DNA of 64,000 nt, taken from the NCBI GenBank assembly GCA_000333855.2, contig CM007319.1, positions 2,008,282-2,072,281 of the forward strand, read 5' to 3'. Within the stretch, counting starts at the first letter, position 1. Each line of letters begins with the position of its first letter. The stretch comes from Endotrypanum monterogeii. Taxonomy: Eukaryota; Euglenozoa; Kinetoplastea; Trypanosomatida; Trypanosomatidae. Below the pieces are notes generated by a model. It worked only from the letters and a program-made list of their open reading frames with translations. It ran no database searches and was not told the DNA's origin. A program made the translations under genes and the position numbers. Positions 52,384-62,480 of this stretch are shown in pieces.

Positions 52384-53697
52384 TCAAGCGGCGTTAGCCA
52401 TTCGCTTTTTTCCAGAAATCCTGCGACGGCTCCTGTTCGCCTCATAGTGCTGGTTGTTTGTCAGGGGGCGATGTGAGTGTTGTCTCCAGGCCCACCGAAC
52501 TGGAGGAAAGCAGTACACAACACCAAAATCACCGAGCGAAAACACGGACCAAAAATGGGATGTCAGCTCGACATCCCCGACTTTAACCCCAGTGGGAATC
52601 TCTCCGCAGTCCTTGTGCTGCGTGACAAGGGATGCCACCTGCTCTACGGTCATGTCATTTTTCAACATATCGAAGAATTGAAGGGCAGAGGGCTTCTTGG
52701 TGGAGTACAGCAGCGTCACCCAGCGCGCATGCTGCTCTGTGAACCCCGGGTCCAGCGGACGAAATAGCGGATACTCCAGCTGCTCGCTCAGACTTCTCGA
52801 CAGCTCTTCGACGGTGTTGTACGAGGAAGTAAAGGCGCTGAGATACTCTCCCAAAATGATACGTTCGGCAGTGCAATCCTTTTCATAGCGGTGCTGCACA
52901 TTATACGCGTAGCACTGCTCCTCGTGCGCTGTGCAGTAATAACGTCGAGTTGGCGCCTCGTAGCCACGTATAAACGGTCCAACGACAACCAAGCGCACTT
53001 CTGAGGACGACTTCGGTGCCCACACGCCAAGCAGCTGCGTTCCTTCCAGGTAAGTGTACTCCTCTGACGTTGTGTCTTGTGCGCTGGAGCTGGACGTGTC
53101 GCTGCGCTTCGCCGGATACGGAGGGTGGAACTTCAGCATGGCCGCCTCTGCCTGGAGAGAGAAGCACCACTCTCGCTGGGCATTGTTGTCCTGTTGAATC
53201 ATTTCGGTGTGTTCCTGATTGAGTGACATCCCCGTCGGCTGACCAGATCGAATGTCACTCACCAGAAAGATATCATGCGTCTCGCAGTAAGAACGCCGAA
53301 TCCGCAAGCACAGCTCTGGGGTACACAGATCCTCGATGAGCTCCAGTATACAGCTGCCCTCCCTCGATGCGATCTCCTTGACCTCTGGACAAAACGGCGC
53401 CGGGTCGATGAGGATAAACTGAAAATGCGGAAAAAGGGAAAAGAGAAACGGCAGATGCAGTCCGCAAGCAGCTCCAGCATACACAATAAGCACCCGCTTG
53501 ATAGACGCGGGGCCCCCCCGACTTTTTACGTAGGCTCTGATCTGAACAAAAAACTCAACCTCCGAAAGGAACAACTTCCGCTGACCATAATGCAGCCCTT
53601 TACCGAGTGGACTCACGAACGAGGCGGTCGAGGCATTGCTCTGGTACAGCTCTCGCGGTGCATCCTCCGTCAGTATTCGTCGCTGATCAAATTGCAT
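52384..53697 (-). CDS. Cap-specific 2'-O-methyltransferase, VP39-like (kinetoplastid cap 4 type)
   Basis: ATG at 53697 gives 437 residues. The fold follows the VP39 class of S-adenosylmethionine-dependent cap ribose methyltransferases: HYGQRKLFLSEVEFF (36-50), the SAM-binding strand and loop VLIVYAGAACGLHLPFL, the acidic strand end FILIDPAP, the catalytic Asp in VSDIRSG, the catalytic Lys in MLKFHPPY, and a Glu in YLEGTQLL. So the K-D-K-E tetrad (Lys41 first) is intact. In trypanosomatids such enzymes add ribose methyls beyond the first nucleotide of the hypermethylated cap 4 on the spliced leader RNA, in the nucleus. Size fits the 48-kDa member (TbMT48/MTr2 type) better than the 57-kDa one, but this is judged by length only. 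The C-terminal tail is basic (RRRISGKKR). Confidence 0.82.
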   Translation of the reverse strand: MQFDQRRILTEDAPRELYQSNASTASFVSPLGKGLHYGQRKLFLSEVEFFVQIRAYVKSRGGPASIKRVLIVYAGAACGLHLPFLFSLFPHFQFILIDPAPFCPEVKEIASREGSCILELIEDLCTPELCLRIRRSYCETHDIFLVSDIRSGQPTGMSLNQEHTEMIQQDNNAQREWCFSLQAEAAMLKFHPPYPAKRSDTSSSSAQDTTSEEYTYLEGTQLLGVWAPKSSSEVRLVVVGPFIRGYEAPTRRYYCTAHEEQCYAYNVQHRYEKDCTAERIILGEYLSAFTSSYNTVEELSRSLSEQLEYPLFRPLDPGFTEQHARWVTLLYSTKKPSALQFFDMLKNDMTVEQVASLVTQHKDCGEIPTGVKVGDVELTSHFWSVFSLGDFGVVYCFPPVRWAWRQHSHRPLTNNQHYEANRSRRRISGKKRMANAA

Positions 53698-54810
53698 ATG
53701 GCTCCGTGGTTACCTCTCGGTGTGGTCTGCATACGAACGATACAAGACACTGAAGTCAATCCCCTCGCAGGAAGAGTGTCACCTGAGACCGCGGGTGAGT
53801 CCAAGAGGAACAAGCGAAGAATAAGTTTTTAAAAAGGGACTATAGGGCACGAACAGGAGCGCGTCCCCTCCCAACAACACAAAGGGAAATGGAAACAGGT
53901 TTGAGAGGTGGAGAAAAATATGTAATCCGAATCGTGGCCGCAGTGGAATATATGCCCAAAAAATATTTTTTTGTGTGATAGCGACGGCAGCTCATCAACA
54001 GCTCACCAGCGCTACCATACCGAGCACCGAAGGGAGCATCTGCTCCCTCACCCCGCAAGTATACGTGTACACACACACAATTGTATATATGTGTGCATCT
54101 GTGTGTGTGTGTGTGTGTGTGTGTTAGGGACTGTTGTAACAACAACTAATAAAAAGCACACACGCTTGAAATGAAGTGTTTCATTAGCATCATCTAGCGT
54201 ACTGCAGAGTCATAAACCTTGTGTTATTCCCGCTTTCATCACTGCACTCGAAAAAAAAAAAACAGATATAAAAACATGAAAATTAAGTACATCAGCAGGT
54301 TCACTCATGCGCAAATTTACATCAAAATCTAACAGAAAACCGTCTGTACATCCCAAAGACAACGCGGTACCAAAGCAAAGACACGCACGCACGCACGGAG
54401 GCGCACACAACACACAAACTCAACAATATAAAAAAAAAAAGATAAAGAGCCTCCACTTGGGTGAAAATATATACTCATTTGTGCCTCGCACACCGATCCC
54501 ATTGCATCGCATCACATCGCTCGCCCATCCTTTCCTCTTTCTTCTTCGGGTCACACCAGCGGTGCGAACTGAGAAAGCAACCCACAATAGAAAAAAAAAA
54601 ATCGCACAGTTGAGACGGTGCACAAACCGCAGGAAGGGTTTTAAGATGAGCCAAACAAAAAGATGCCCAAACAGGGGGGGAGAGCGATTTTCTGATTCTT
54701 CTAGACAGAAAAAAAAACTGCTGCAATGCACATATATCAACGAAGTCGAGACGTCCATGACTCACTGGACTGCGGGAAAGGCAGGCTCCGCACGCGTGCC
54801 GGAGCATTTC
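53698..54810. other. Intergenic region upstream of the cap methyltransferase gene
   Basis: (GT)n at about 54100-54124 and A-runs near 54250, 54430, 54590 and 54710. No gene is seen. Confidence 0.65.
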
Positions 54811-55650
54811 TTATCTCTGATCATCGTACACATAGACGTGATGTCGACCCATTTTTTGCATCGCGAACTCTACAGCCACTAGCTGCTTCTCTAAGAGCTC
54901 TTGGTGAGCACGCTGTGATGGTGTTTCCATCTTACCGAAACCCTTCCTCTGGTATTCTTTGTTGAGAACGTCCCAGCGACGCTGGAGACCTTCGCGCAGC
55001 TGCGCCAGCTCTGCAGCAGGAATCTCTGACCATAGCTCCTGAGCAGCCTTCTCTGTTGCATAGAAGTCTTCAAGTACCTTTTTGCGTGCATTCAGATCCC
55101 CTTTGATTTCGGTAATGTACTTGGGCACCTTCCCGAAATCCTCGCGGTCCGTCGCGCGAGGCTGTGGGACTGGCATTACCTTAGTTGGCACCGCCATTGT
55201 GTTCTCTACAGCATTGGCGACTACGAAGTTCTTGTCCGTCCGCAATCCCATGACAGGGCGCTCGTGGCGCAAGGGAACGTCAGGTTTTATCTTCTCCTGG
55301 TGGTAATCACTTTTCTTAAACTTGGAGTTGTCGACAGTGGGTGCGCCACGACTGGCGGTGAGCGGTCCTTCGTTTTTTCGAAGGAAGTTCTCCGGATTCA
55401 CAGTGCTGCCGACCTCGCGACCAAAGGTTCCAATAGGCTTCCGTGCGGGGTGCACAGAAGGTTCCGTGTATTCTCCCCCGGCGTTAGCTAAAATCGCGCT
55501 GGTGCCGTGAATGCCAAAGGTGGACGCTGTCGGGGGTGGCGCTGGGCAATTCTTCTTGACAGCCACGATTGGTTTGGCGCTCTGGATTTTTCCGTCTGCG
55601 GCTGAAGGTCCACTAGCGGCCACCAAGTTGTAAACACACTCACCGGACAT
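54811..55650 (-). CDS. Enkurin-domain protein
   Basis: ATG at 55650 (MSGECVYNLVAASG) gives 279 residues. The C-terminal half matches the enkurin domain: DKNFVVANAVENTM (about 138-151), DFGKVPKYITEIKGDL, and the long coiled coil LAQLREGLQRRWDVLNKEYQRKGFG that ends with the TPSQRAHQELLEKQL segment. The N-terminal half is Pro/Lys-rich with a VNPENFLRKNEG motif. Enkurin-type proteins (enkurin/CFAP106, Fap106) bind the lumen of axonemal doublet microtubules as inner-junction proteins, so a flagellar role is likely. ENKD1-like alternatives cannot be excluded. Confidence 0.85.
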   Translation of the reverse strand: MSGECVYNLVAASGPSAADGKIQSAKPIVAVKKNCPAPPPTASTFGIHGTSAILANAGGEYTEPSVHPARKPIGTFGREVGSTVNPENFLRKNEGPLTASRGAPTVDNSKFKKSDYHQEKIKPDVPLRHERPVMGLRTDKNFVVANAVENTMAVPTKVMPVPQPRATDREDFGKVPKYITEIKGDLNARKKVLEDFYATEKAAQELWSEIPAAELAQLREGLQRRWDVLNKEYQRKGFGKMETPSQRAHQELLEKQLVAVEFAMQKMGRHHVYVYDDQR

Positions 55651-56623
55651 AGTGAAGAACCAAGGACAGTGCTTCAGGTATTTTTTTTTCCAGGGTCACG
55701 GAAGGATGTGCGTGAGTGTGCGTGTAAGTGGGAGAGGGAGAGAGTAGGAATGTGCTTGCCGTCTACTACTAAACAAACAGAGTGCTACAAATGGAGGGGG
55801 GGGGAAGGAGTCCGCCGCGGGAAAGAAAAAAAAAATCTTTTGGTGGACCTGGCGCCACCATAAAATAGTTCAAAGGGGGAAAGCACAATAAAGAATGAAG
55901 TGTTCACAAGCGATGGATAGTGAAGGTACAAACCATGAGCGTGAGTAGAATTGCACAGATACCATTGTGGCATGCGTGTGGCCCCCACCCTTACAGTGAG
56001 GCCAAAGGCATCAGTGTTTTTTTTTCCTGAATGCGGTCGACCGTGGCGGAAAAAGATAAAACATATGGGTTCCACTGAAAGAGCCGCTCATTCGAACAAC
56101 TTCGACAGGCAAAACTGTCAGAAAATCCATGTATGTTGCCGCTAATATGAGATCTGAACTTCTTTTAAATTTTTTTTCCTGTGAGGCACAACGCAGCAAG
56201 AAAAGTGAAGGGCTGAGACGAGCGCCTCTGAGTTCATCCCGGTAGACCAAGTCGTGCTCTGCATACAGACACGCATGAACACCGGATCGGAAAAAAAAAA
56301 CAGACGGACAATGATGCATACACACAACACTTCAATGGTCTCATATGTCAGTCTTTAAGCGCTACGCCCACATCCTTAGGAGGCAGTCAAACAAACCACA
56401 GTCGGGAACCATTCAGAAGAATCAAAACATCTGAAGATGCATAAGAGGACTTCCCTGTGAGAGACAGCACAGATATTCTGCTGACCTTCACGCTGAAGTC
56501 CCACTCCCCAGCACAAGGACGACAACAACTACCAGCACCAAGGGACGCAGCAACAGCACCTCATCGAAACTGTGAAAGTTGAATCTTGAAAATTATCCAG
56601 TGCTCTGATGGGGAAGTATGTGG
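55651..56623. other. Intergenic region between the DUF3592-like and enkurin genes
   Basis: Only short A/T/G homopolymers are seen (for example 55680-55688, 55825-55835, 56290-56299). No gene. Confidence 0.65.
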
Positions 56624-57292
56624 TCACCTCTGGGGGGGGAGCTGTGATATCTGCTGGGGCTCCTTTGGTGCTGGCGGAGTTGGCTTGGGGTGGTCATACA
56701 CTGGGAAACGAACGCGAATCTTTTTGTTTGGCATGTAGGCCTTCCTAAGCATCCAAAAATGCGCCTTCATGTAGTAGCCCATAAGTAACGGAAAGAAAGC
56801 GAGGAAGCTCAAAACAGAAATTTCAAATGAGTTCGCGTCTTGGGCGAGTGCTGCATGCGCCTTGGGGTTCTTCTTGTCGTAGAATACGCTACAGCGCTCA
56901 CCAACACGGAGCACTGGAATGGCCTGGAGGTACTCCGCCTCCGTAATGGTGTCATTATACCACCCCTCCATCCAGCTTCGATACGGAGACCCGGTGGTGC
57001 CACGAGTGGAGATGTATCGTTTGCCGTCCACCTCAAACTCGTACTTGACTGCGTACCGCGGAACGGTTATGTACCTATAGTTCAACTTGCGTAGCTCTAG
57101 CAGCTTGCCGTGAGTCATGCCCCATCGCGACCCCGCCTGGTAGGCGCTGAGCGCATCGTAATAGCACTTTGTGTTGACATAGACGACACCAACCAGGAAC
57201 AAGGCAGGAAGTCGAACCTCAAGCGCCATATCCCACAGCCACTGAGGTTGCTCCTTCTGAAAAAGGAACCTGTATATTCTCCCAGACGACAT
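56624..57292 (-). CDS. DUF3592-like membrane protein
   Basis: ATG at 57292 (MSSGRIYRFLFQKEQP) gives 222 residues. A first hydrophobic segment lies at about 24-46 (LEVRLPALFLVGVVYVN) and a second at about 155-175 (FEISVLSFLAFFPLLMGYY). Between them, a beta-rich stretch YAVKYEFEVDGKRYISTRGTT ... VGERCSVFYDKKNPKAHAAL has the DUF3592 pattern (Y.V.YEY.VDG..Y then V.V.YdP.NP). The C-terminus is a Pro/Lys-rich tail. It is probably anchored in an internal membrane with the beta region on one side; the function of this domain is unknown. Confidence 0.72.
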   Translation of the reverse strand: MSSGRIYRFLFQKEQPQWLWDMALEVRLPALFLVGVVYVNTKCYYDALSAYQAGSRWGMTHGKLLELRKLNYRYITVPRYAVKYEFEVDGKRYISTRGTTGSPYRSWMEGWYNDTITEAEYLQAIPVLRVGERCSVFYDKKNPKAHAALAQDANSFEISVLSFLAFFPLLMGYYMKAHFWMLRKAYMPNKKIRVRFPVYDHPKPTPPAPKEPQQISQLPPQR

Positions 57293-57938
57293 TTTCTTTG
57301 GATCCCCTGAATGCGAAGTGAGGACGGGACGTAAACGGGAGAGAAAGGTGCGTGAGAAAAACGGAAATGGGAAATGGGAAATGGGAAATGGGAAATGGGA
57401 GGGTTAACAAATTCAAAAGCGAAGCAGCGGTTCTCGGAGAGATGAAGTGAAGCAGCCTTGACCAGAGAGGCCGAAAAAAAAACGTTATGAGGCTGGCGCA
57501 CCCAGAAAGTACGCATCGACCACGAGCTCCAATCACAAAACGATCGCTACGTACAAAGAGATACCCACGGATACAAAAGTAAGGGAACAAATCAATGCCT
57601 CCCTTTTTTGTAGTAGTAGTAGTGGGTGGGACGGCAATGTTTTTTTTCTCTTTGTGACCAGCCGTAGAGAGCACTCATGAAATGCCCCCTGCAGCGTGAA
57701 TTATTTACGACGCAGCACAACGGATTTTTTTTTAAAGCAACAGCACATTCTCCCAAGTACCAGCCTACATATGATTCGCGTGAAGTGACCGCAAATACAT
57801 CTGGGGAACATGATGTCAAAAGGAAAAAAAAACGTTTGAGGAAGAAAACAAAAGAAAGCAAGTAAGTTGCTGCTAATCCTATGAACATAACCTGAACTGT
57901 GGCGTAGCGGCTGGGTATCACAAACTTAGCACAACAGG
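57293..57938. other. Short intergenic region upstream of the DUF3592-like gene
   Basis: Contains the GGGAAAT tandem array listed separately and T/A homopolymers near 57640 and 57725. No gene. Confidence 0.65.
57363..57401. repeat. Heptanucleotide tandem repeat GGGAAAT
   Basis: About five perfect copies of GGGAAAT (ATTTCCC in the transcript) lie about 70-110 bases upstream of the DUF3592-like ATG, where the 5'UTR or splice tract should be. The pyrimidine-rich unit could serve as a trans-splicing tract. Confidence 0.85.
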
Positions 57939-59375
57939 CTACTCGGCTCTGCGACATACAGCATCACCTGCCCACACCCCACGATCGAAGATGTGGTCCA
58001 CTTTCGCTGGATCGACGCAGGTGAGACAGCTTGCTATATCGCATGGAAAATCCGGATGATTTCCGTCGAACGGACAGTGATCCACTCCAGGACACGGTAT
58101 AAAAAGCGGCTCCGCGGTATCCCACCGTGCATTGCAGCGTTCACACATAAAGCGCGTGCCAAAGGAGCGTTGGGTAGCGGGGTTGCAGCAGTACCGGCAT
58201 TTGAAGATGGCAATCGGATTGTCACACGTTGTGTGGTTCTTTAGACGGCAATCATCGCAGACCAACTCCTCTGGAGACGAGGACGGCTCGCGCCCCTGCA
58301 TCCGTGAGCATACACGATCGCCGCCGTAAAACGCGAGGCTACAGCTGCCGCAAAGATAGTAAAGAAGATCGTCTTCGGCCTTCATGGGTGTATAGTTCTT
58401 CACCTGAGCGGCCTTCTTTGTGGTCACTTCTGTGTACAACTCGCCTATTTTCTTTGACTGCGTCAACAAAGGATGGCGAACCAAGCGCTTGCACCCGCTG
58501 GGGCACACAGCGCGAGTGAACGAGATATGCTCACCCTTCGTTGCGAAGTCCATCCAGTTGATCACCCACTGTTCGATGCACTCTTTATGAAAGTAATGTC
58601 CACAGTCCAAGGTGACACCGTCGTCACCGTCGAACTCACACAGGCAAATCGTGCACACAACCTCACTATCAGTCGGCTGAGAACACGTAAGGTGCAGGGC
58701 ACCGATCGGGGACACTGCAGAATCACCCTTCGACGAGACGAGATCACTACCATCTGTGTGGAAAAAAACATCGCCCAACGACACGAAGGGCACGCGTGGC
58801 AACACCGCGTCGAGCTCCACCGTGGTGCCCGCCTCCGTGATGCCCACCACACCCTCCTCACTACCAATCCGCAATGCCACAGCGTACCGCTTAAAGTGGC
58901 CTAGAAAACTCGCTATGTTAACCCCGTTCGCTACTTCCCTCAAGCCTTTGTTGAAGTCGTAGCCGAACACTCTATTGCACATACTGAGAAATACGAAACC
59001 GTGATCAGCCGCCTCGGCGCTAGCGACGCTGAACGGAACGGAGATTGTCTCAGACACACTGCAGAGAGGATCGTACACAGTAATTCGGCAGTTTCCAGAA
59101 GAAATACACACGACCTTGTTATGATGGCAGAGAACGTGCGTGTGCGCGTCAACCAAATCTAGGACCACGTCATCCGCACCGCTCTCCAAGTCGCGTCGAT
59201 GCAAATTCGAGGGAGACAACTTTGGGAGATAAAAAAAAACGTTATCGCCTGCTGAAGCGGCCGAGACAACTCCACCAATAATAACGGTTTTTCCTGCAAT
59301 GCAAAATGTCCCATCTGCGGAATCGACTATCTCCGCCACAGCTCCACTATCGGAGTTGTATCCGATGACGGGCAT
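57939..59375 (-). CDS. RING and tandem-cysteine (MYCBP2/PHR-type RING-Cys-relay) E3 ubiquitin ligase
   Basis: ATG at 59375 (MPVIGYNSDSGAV) gives 478 residues. The frame continues to an ATG at 59678, but through a perfect splice tract, so the short start is preferred. Residues 1-225 are beta-rich, propeller-like. A RING follows (C241, C244, C258, H260, H263, C266, C291, C295; the last pair is spaced CxxxC). Residues about 339-455 match the tandem-cysteine domain of MYCBP2/Highwire: YYLCGSC, FYGGDRVC, PEELVCDDC, FKCRYCC, FGTRFMCERC. MYCBP2 relays ubiquitin from Cys4520 to Cys4572 and esterifies threonine. The first cysteine and Glu4534 are kept here (C356, E370), but Cys4572 is aligned to Ser404, Phe4578 to Met410 and His4583 to Asn415. 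Ligase activity is likely; the relay as known in MYCBP2 is not. Confidence 0.83.
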   Translation of the reverse strand: MPVIGYNSDSGAVAEIVDSADGTFCIAGKTVIIGGVVSAASAGDNVFFYLPKLSPSNLHRRDLESGADDVVLDLVDAHTHVLCHHNKVVCISSGNCRITVYDPLCSVSETISVPFSVASAEAADHGFVFLSMCNRVFGYDFNKGLREVANGVNIASFLGHFKRYAVALRIGSEEGVVGITEAGTTVELDAVLPRVPFVSLGDVFFHTDGSDLVSSKGDSAVSPIGALHLTCSQPTDSEVVCTICLCEFDGDDGVTLDCGHYFHKECIEQWVINWMDFATKGEHISFTRAVCPSGCKRLVRHPLLTQSKKIGELYTEVTTKKAAQVKNYTPMKAEDDLLYYLCGSCSLAFYGGDRVCSRMQGREPSSSPEELVCDDCRLKNHTTCDNPIAIFKCRYCCNPATQRSFGTRFMCERCNARWDTAEPLFIPCPGVDHCPFDGNHPDFPCDIASCLTCVDPAKVDHIFDRGVWAGDAVCRRAE

Positions 59376-59420
59376 TGAGGCAACAGAGTCAATCTCTGCG
59401 GACTTTAGCCGATGACTACA

Positions 59421-59443
59421 ACTGAGGAAAAGAAAGAAAAAGA
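59421..59443 (-). promoter_or_regulatory. Likely trans-splice acceptor of the RING/tandem-cysteine ligase gene
   Basis: The transcript has a near-pure pyrimidine tract (plus-strand A/G, 59425-59443) followed by TCAG, with the AG at 59423-59422, about 46 bases before the ATG at 59375. This placement decides between the two possible start codons. Confidence 0.65.
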
Positions 59444-60151
59444 TGATTGCCCTTGATAAAACAAAAACAATTTTTACTATGAGTAGTTGAGAGCATCCAT
59501 ACCTGAGAATAGAAAGTGTTGAAATGGAAGATGATAACGATCCCCGTTGTTTACTTCGGCGGCGAAGGTTACAGCAGAACATAGCCTCGTTGAGGCTCAC
59601 TGAGCGGCGGCGCTCGGTTGGTTTGTGTTCAACACAGGCATAGAAAATTGCCTGCAAACATCCCACAATAAGTAGCATTGATGTCCCCAGGGACCCAGTG
59701 AAACTCCCACGTGAGTGACCAGGCAGTGAATACCCCAGTATAGCTGCCCAGTAAGGACCAGCAAGGTTACTTTGCTTGCTTCGGGCATGTATGCATTTCT
59801 TGCCTAACTCAAGCGTCCGTACAAGAAAAATTCCTCCAAGGTCGCCTCACGATACAAATCAGATAACATACAAACAGAAATCTGATAAAGCAACTGAACG
59901 CAGATATACCAACACCAGAAGAAAGGCCAAAATCTGTTTTGTGAGTGATGTGAAACATAAGCGATGCCAACCGGATTTTAGGGCCACCCTATGCGCCAAC
60001 GATCACGAGCTTCGCATCTCCGACAAGCTAGCACGGACAAGCCCTGGTCAACTGGCCCCTACAGTTGTCGCACTTGGGATATCTCCTCATGAAGAGAAAA
60101 CTTCTTACCACGTAGGTGAAGAGCCCACGGATAGGAAAAAAAAGTGATATG
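59444..60151. other. Intergenic region upstream of the RING ligase gene
   Basis: No gene beyond the possible N-terminal extension discussed for the ligase. No long repeats. Confidence 0.6.
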
Positions 60152-61489
60152 TTAGTCTGAACTCTGCGCAGGGCGCTCGGGGTGCTTTTCGGCATTGTCA
60201 CGCATGGCGCGTAACTTCTCAGCAGTGACAGTAAATATCTGCAAGTCCATGTTGCGCTTCGTCTCGTCGTCGAGAGACTCACGAGCAACGCCATCCTGGA
60301 ACGTCTGTGCCCGGCGCGACGACGCACGTGCCTTTCTCCACTCATCCACGAAAATCCGTTTCACCTGGCTTTCATATTCGGCATCGTTGCCCCACCACGG
60401 AAGCATTGTGTCACTTGTCACGTGTTCCATAATCTCCGGGCGTGAGCGCGCCTGGCGCTTCGCCCGCATCGATCCCTCAATGTATACGTACACAAGCAAC
60501 ATCAGCGACATCAAGAACACACACAATATCGATGACTCGAGCTTCATCTGCTTCACTTCCTCAGTGTTGTTCATCACTTCAGTAGCTGTTCGTGCTGCCA
60601 AGCCTGCAACATCCGCTCTGTCCTGCAGTGTATTTTTTGCATTCAAAACCTCGATGTCCGATTTGGAGATTTCTGTTTCCTGCATCACGCTTTCGCTTGA
60701 TGAGAGCATTTCCTTGTTCCCTTTCTGCGAAGCATCCGAAGATGAAGAGCCTCTGGAGCCATGGTCGGCGCCTGCTGCACCCTCGCAGGTGGCGGTAGCA
60801 AAACTGTCTTGCTCTACCGGCGCCTCCCTGTCTGGAAGAAATAGTGGCCTCTCTGTGCCATCGGTGAGCGCCTGGAGATCACTCACTCGCACCTTGCCAT
60901 CCTCAAGCACCCGAACTTTAACTGTTTTGAGGCCTGTTTGTTCCATGACGTCTTCAATGTCCTCCAGCAGCCACATCGCCTCATCGGTGTTAGAAGCTAG
61001 CTTCTCCGAAAGATCCTCACCCAAGCGGTCCTGTATCTCCTCAATTTGTCTGATGTGATCCTCAAGTGTTGATATAGGAATGTATGAGGTTATGCGGGCG
61101 CGCGCCTCCAGGTAGTTCTGTGTCTCGTGATGATCGGACTGAAAGTTACCTAAATTGACTATCTTATTGTCCACGGTCTCAACGCCGTAATCCTTCATCG
61201 CGTCCTGATAAGCCAGGTTCACCCTTAGAAAAGACTCCGCATCTCCGCCGGCGTCGGGGTGTGTGCGGCGACACGCCAACAGGTACTTGATTTTCAGCAA
61301 GGCCAAGGGAAGTCCTGGCCGGCACTCCAGGAGCTGGTAGCGCAGCGGATAGATATCGTACTCCCTCTTTGCCTCGCGCTTTGCCAGCTCCCTCCTCTGA
61401 GCCTCGATCCGCTGGTAGTCTTTTATCACACCAGTTACCTCAGGCACGTGACTTAGCGCGTCGCACAGCCAGAGACGCCCGCACCTCAT
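60152..61489 (-). CDS. J-domain protein with C-terminal membrane anchor
   Basis: ATG at 61489 (MRCGRLWLCDALSHV) gives 445 residues; upstream the frame is splice-tract sequence. A charged helix (about 25-45) leads to a J-domain-like segment at about 60-105: LLKIKYLLACRRTHPDAGGDAESFLRVNLAYQDAM, with the essential HPD that stimulates Hsp70. The usual first helix is degenerate. The middle is acidic and coiled-coil (LEDHIRQIEEIQDRLGEDLSEKL). One transmembrane helix (about 340-360, ILCVFLMSLMLLVYVYI) is followed by a basic, helical C-terminal tail. The Cys/Arg start could be a mitochondrial presequence, but this is weak. Probably an organelle- or ER-membrane cochaperone specific to kinetoplastids. 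Confidence 0.75.
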   Translation of the reverse strand: MRCGRLWLCDALSHVPEVTGVIKDYQRIEAQRRELAKREAKREYDIYPLRYQLLECRPGLPLALLKIKYLLACRRTHPDAGGDAESFLRVNLAYQDAMKDYGVETVDNKIVNLGNFQSDHHETQNYLEARARITSYIPISTLEDHIRQIEEIQDRLGEDLSEKLASNTDEAMWLLEDIEDVMEQTGLKTVKVRVLEDGKVRVSDLQALTDGTERPLFLPDREAPVEQDSFATATCEGAAGADHGSRGSSSSDASQKGNKEMLSSSESVMQETEISKSDIEVLNAKNTLQDRADVAGLAARTATEVMNNTEEVKQMKLESSILCVFLMSLMLLVYVYIEGSMRAKRQARSRPEIMEHVTSDTMLPWWGNDAEYESQVKRIFVDEWRKARASSRRAQTFQDGVARESLDDETKRNMDLQIFTVTAEKLRAMRDNAEKHPERPAQSSD

Positions 61490-62480
61490 GTGGAGCGATG
61501 GTAAGCCAACCCAAAGCTCTTGTGAAAATAATAATAATAATAATGACGCAACTCCCGTCCGTTTGCCCCTCTCCAAGCTACGGAAAACCGCTGAGTAGCC
61601 GCCAGAATACAGATCAAACGCATCGGCATCGAAAATTTGGTTGCAGAAAAAGTGGCGATAGAGAAAAACAATCCGAATAGATTGGAGGTGCTCTGAAACA
61701 AAACTACTCCATGTGGGAAAGGTTCCTGCTATGAAGAAAATCGCTCTCGGCGCATTGCATAGGCCATCAACCCCCCCCCTCCCTCGCGCCCCCCCCCATC
61801 CTTTCTTAGACGCTCGAGATGCGAGGAGATAAATTTTATGAAGGGGAGGAGAGAAACACACATACACGCAGGCGCGCGCTCGTAGCATTTGTCAGTGATA
61901 CTGTTCCTATCACAGAGAACAAGACTTTGTCAATGGACAGCCTTGATGCATTCATCACGGTTACCTTTCCACGATACTAACACAGTTTTCTGTGTACAAC
62001 AAACCGTCGGACCAATAAAACCCATACAAGCATTACAGGCCAGGATACTGTCGACCTGCCTCTCCTTTTCGCATCCAAAACTCAACGCAACAGAACTTGG
62101 AAGGGAGAGAGGGTGTGGTTTACAGCGATTTGTAAGCGAGTGAGAAACCTGAGAATCGCAACATTCCGGATATAATATACAACGAAGACAGTGCCCCCGT
62201 AAAAAGCGAAATAATAAAAACTAAATGACAACAATATGTCTCCATCCTTAGTAGGGGAGATGAAAAAAATGAAAAAATTCTAGAAAACGTCAAATCTTTC
62301 ATGCACACAGCACCAGAGTGCTTCTGAAGAAAATATCGCTGTGTTGCACTCGAGCAGTAGCCGTCCCACTTGCTTGGGGGTTTTGCTCTATCCCTCAGGG
62401 TGATTTCAACGGTCGACTTGTCTCACCGAAACTACCCTGTAGACTGTACCCCGCTGCACAGCGTACTGCCGACCCGAGAT
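61490..62480. other. Intergenic region upstream of the J-protein gene
   Basis: A plus-strand (ATA)n at 61528-61553 gives a (TAT)n-type pyrimidine-rich tract with AG at 61520-61519 as the likely splice site. C-runs sit at about 61770-61797. No gene is seen. Confidence 0.6.
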
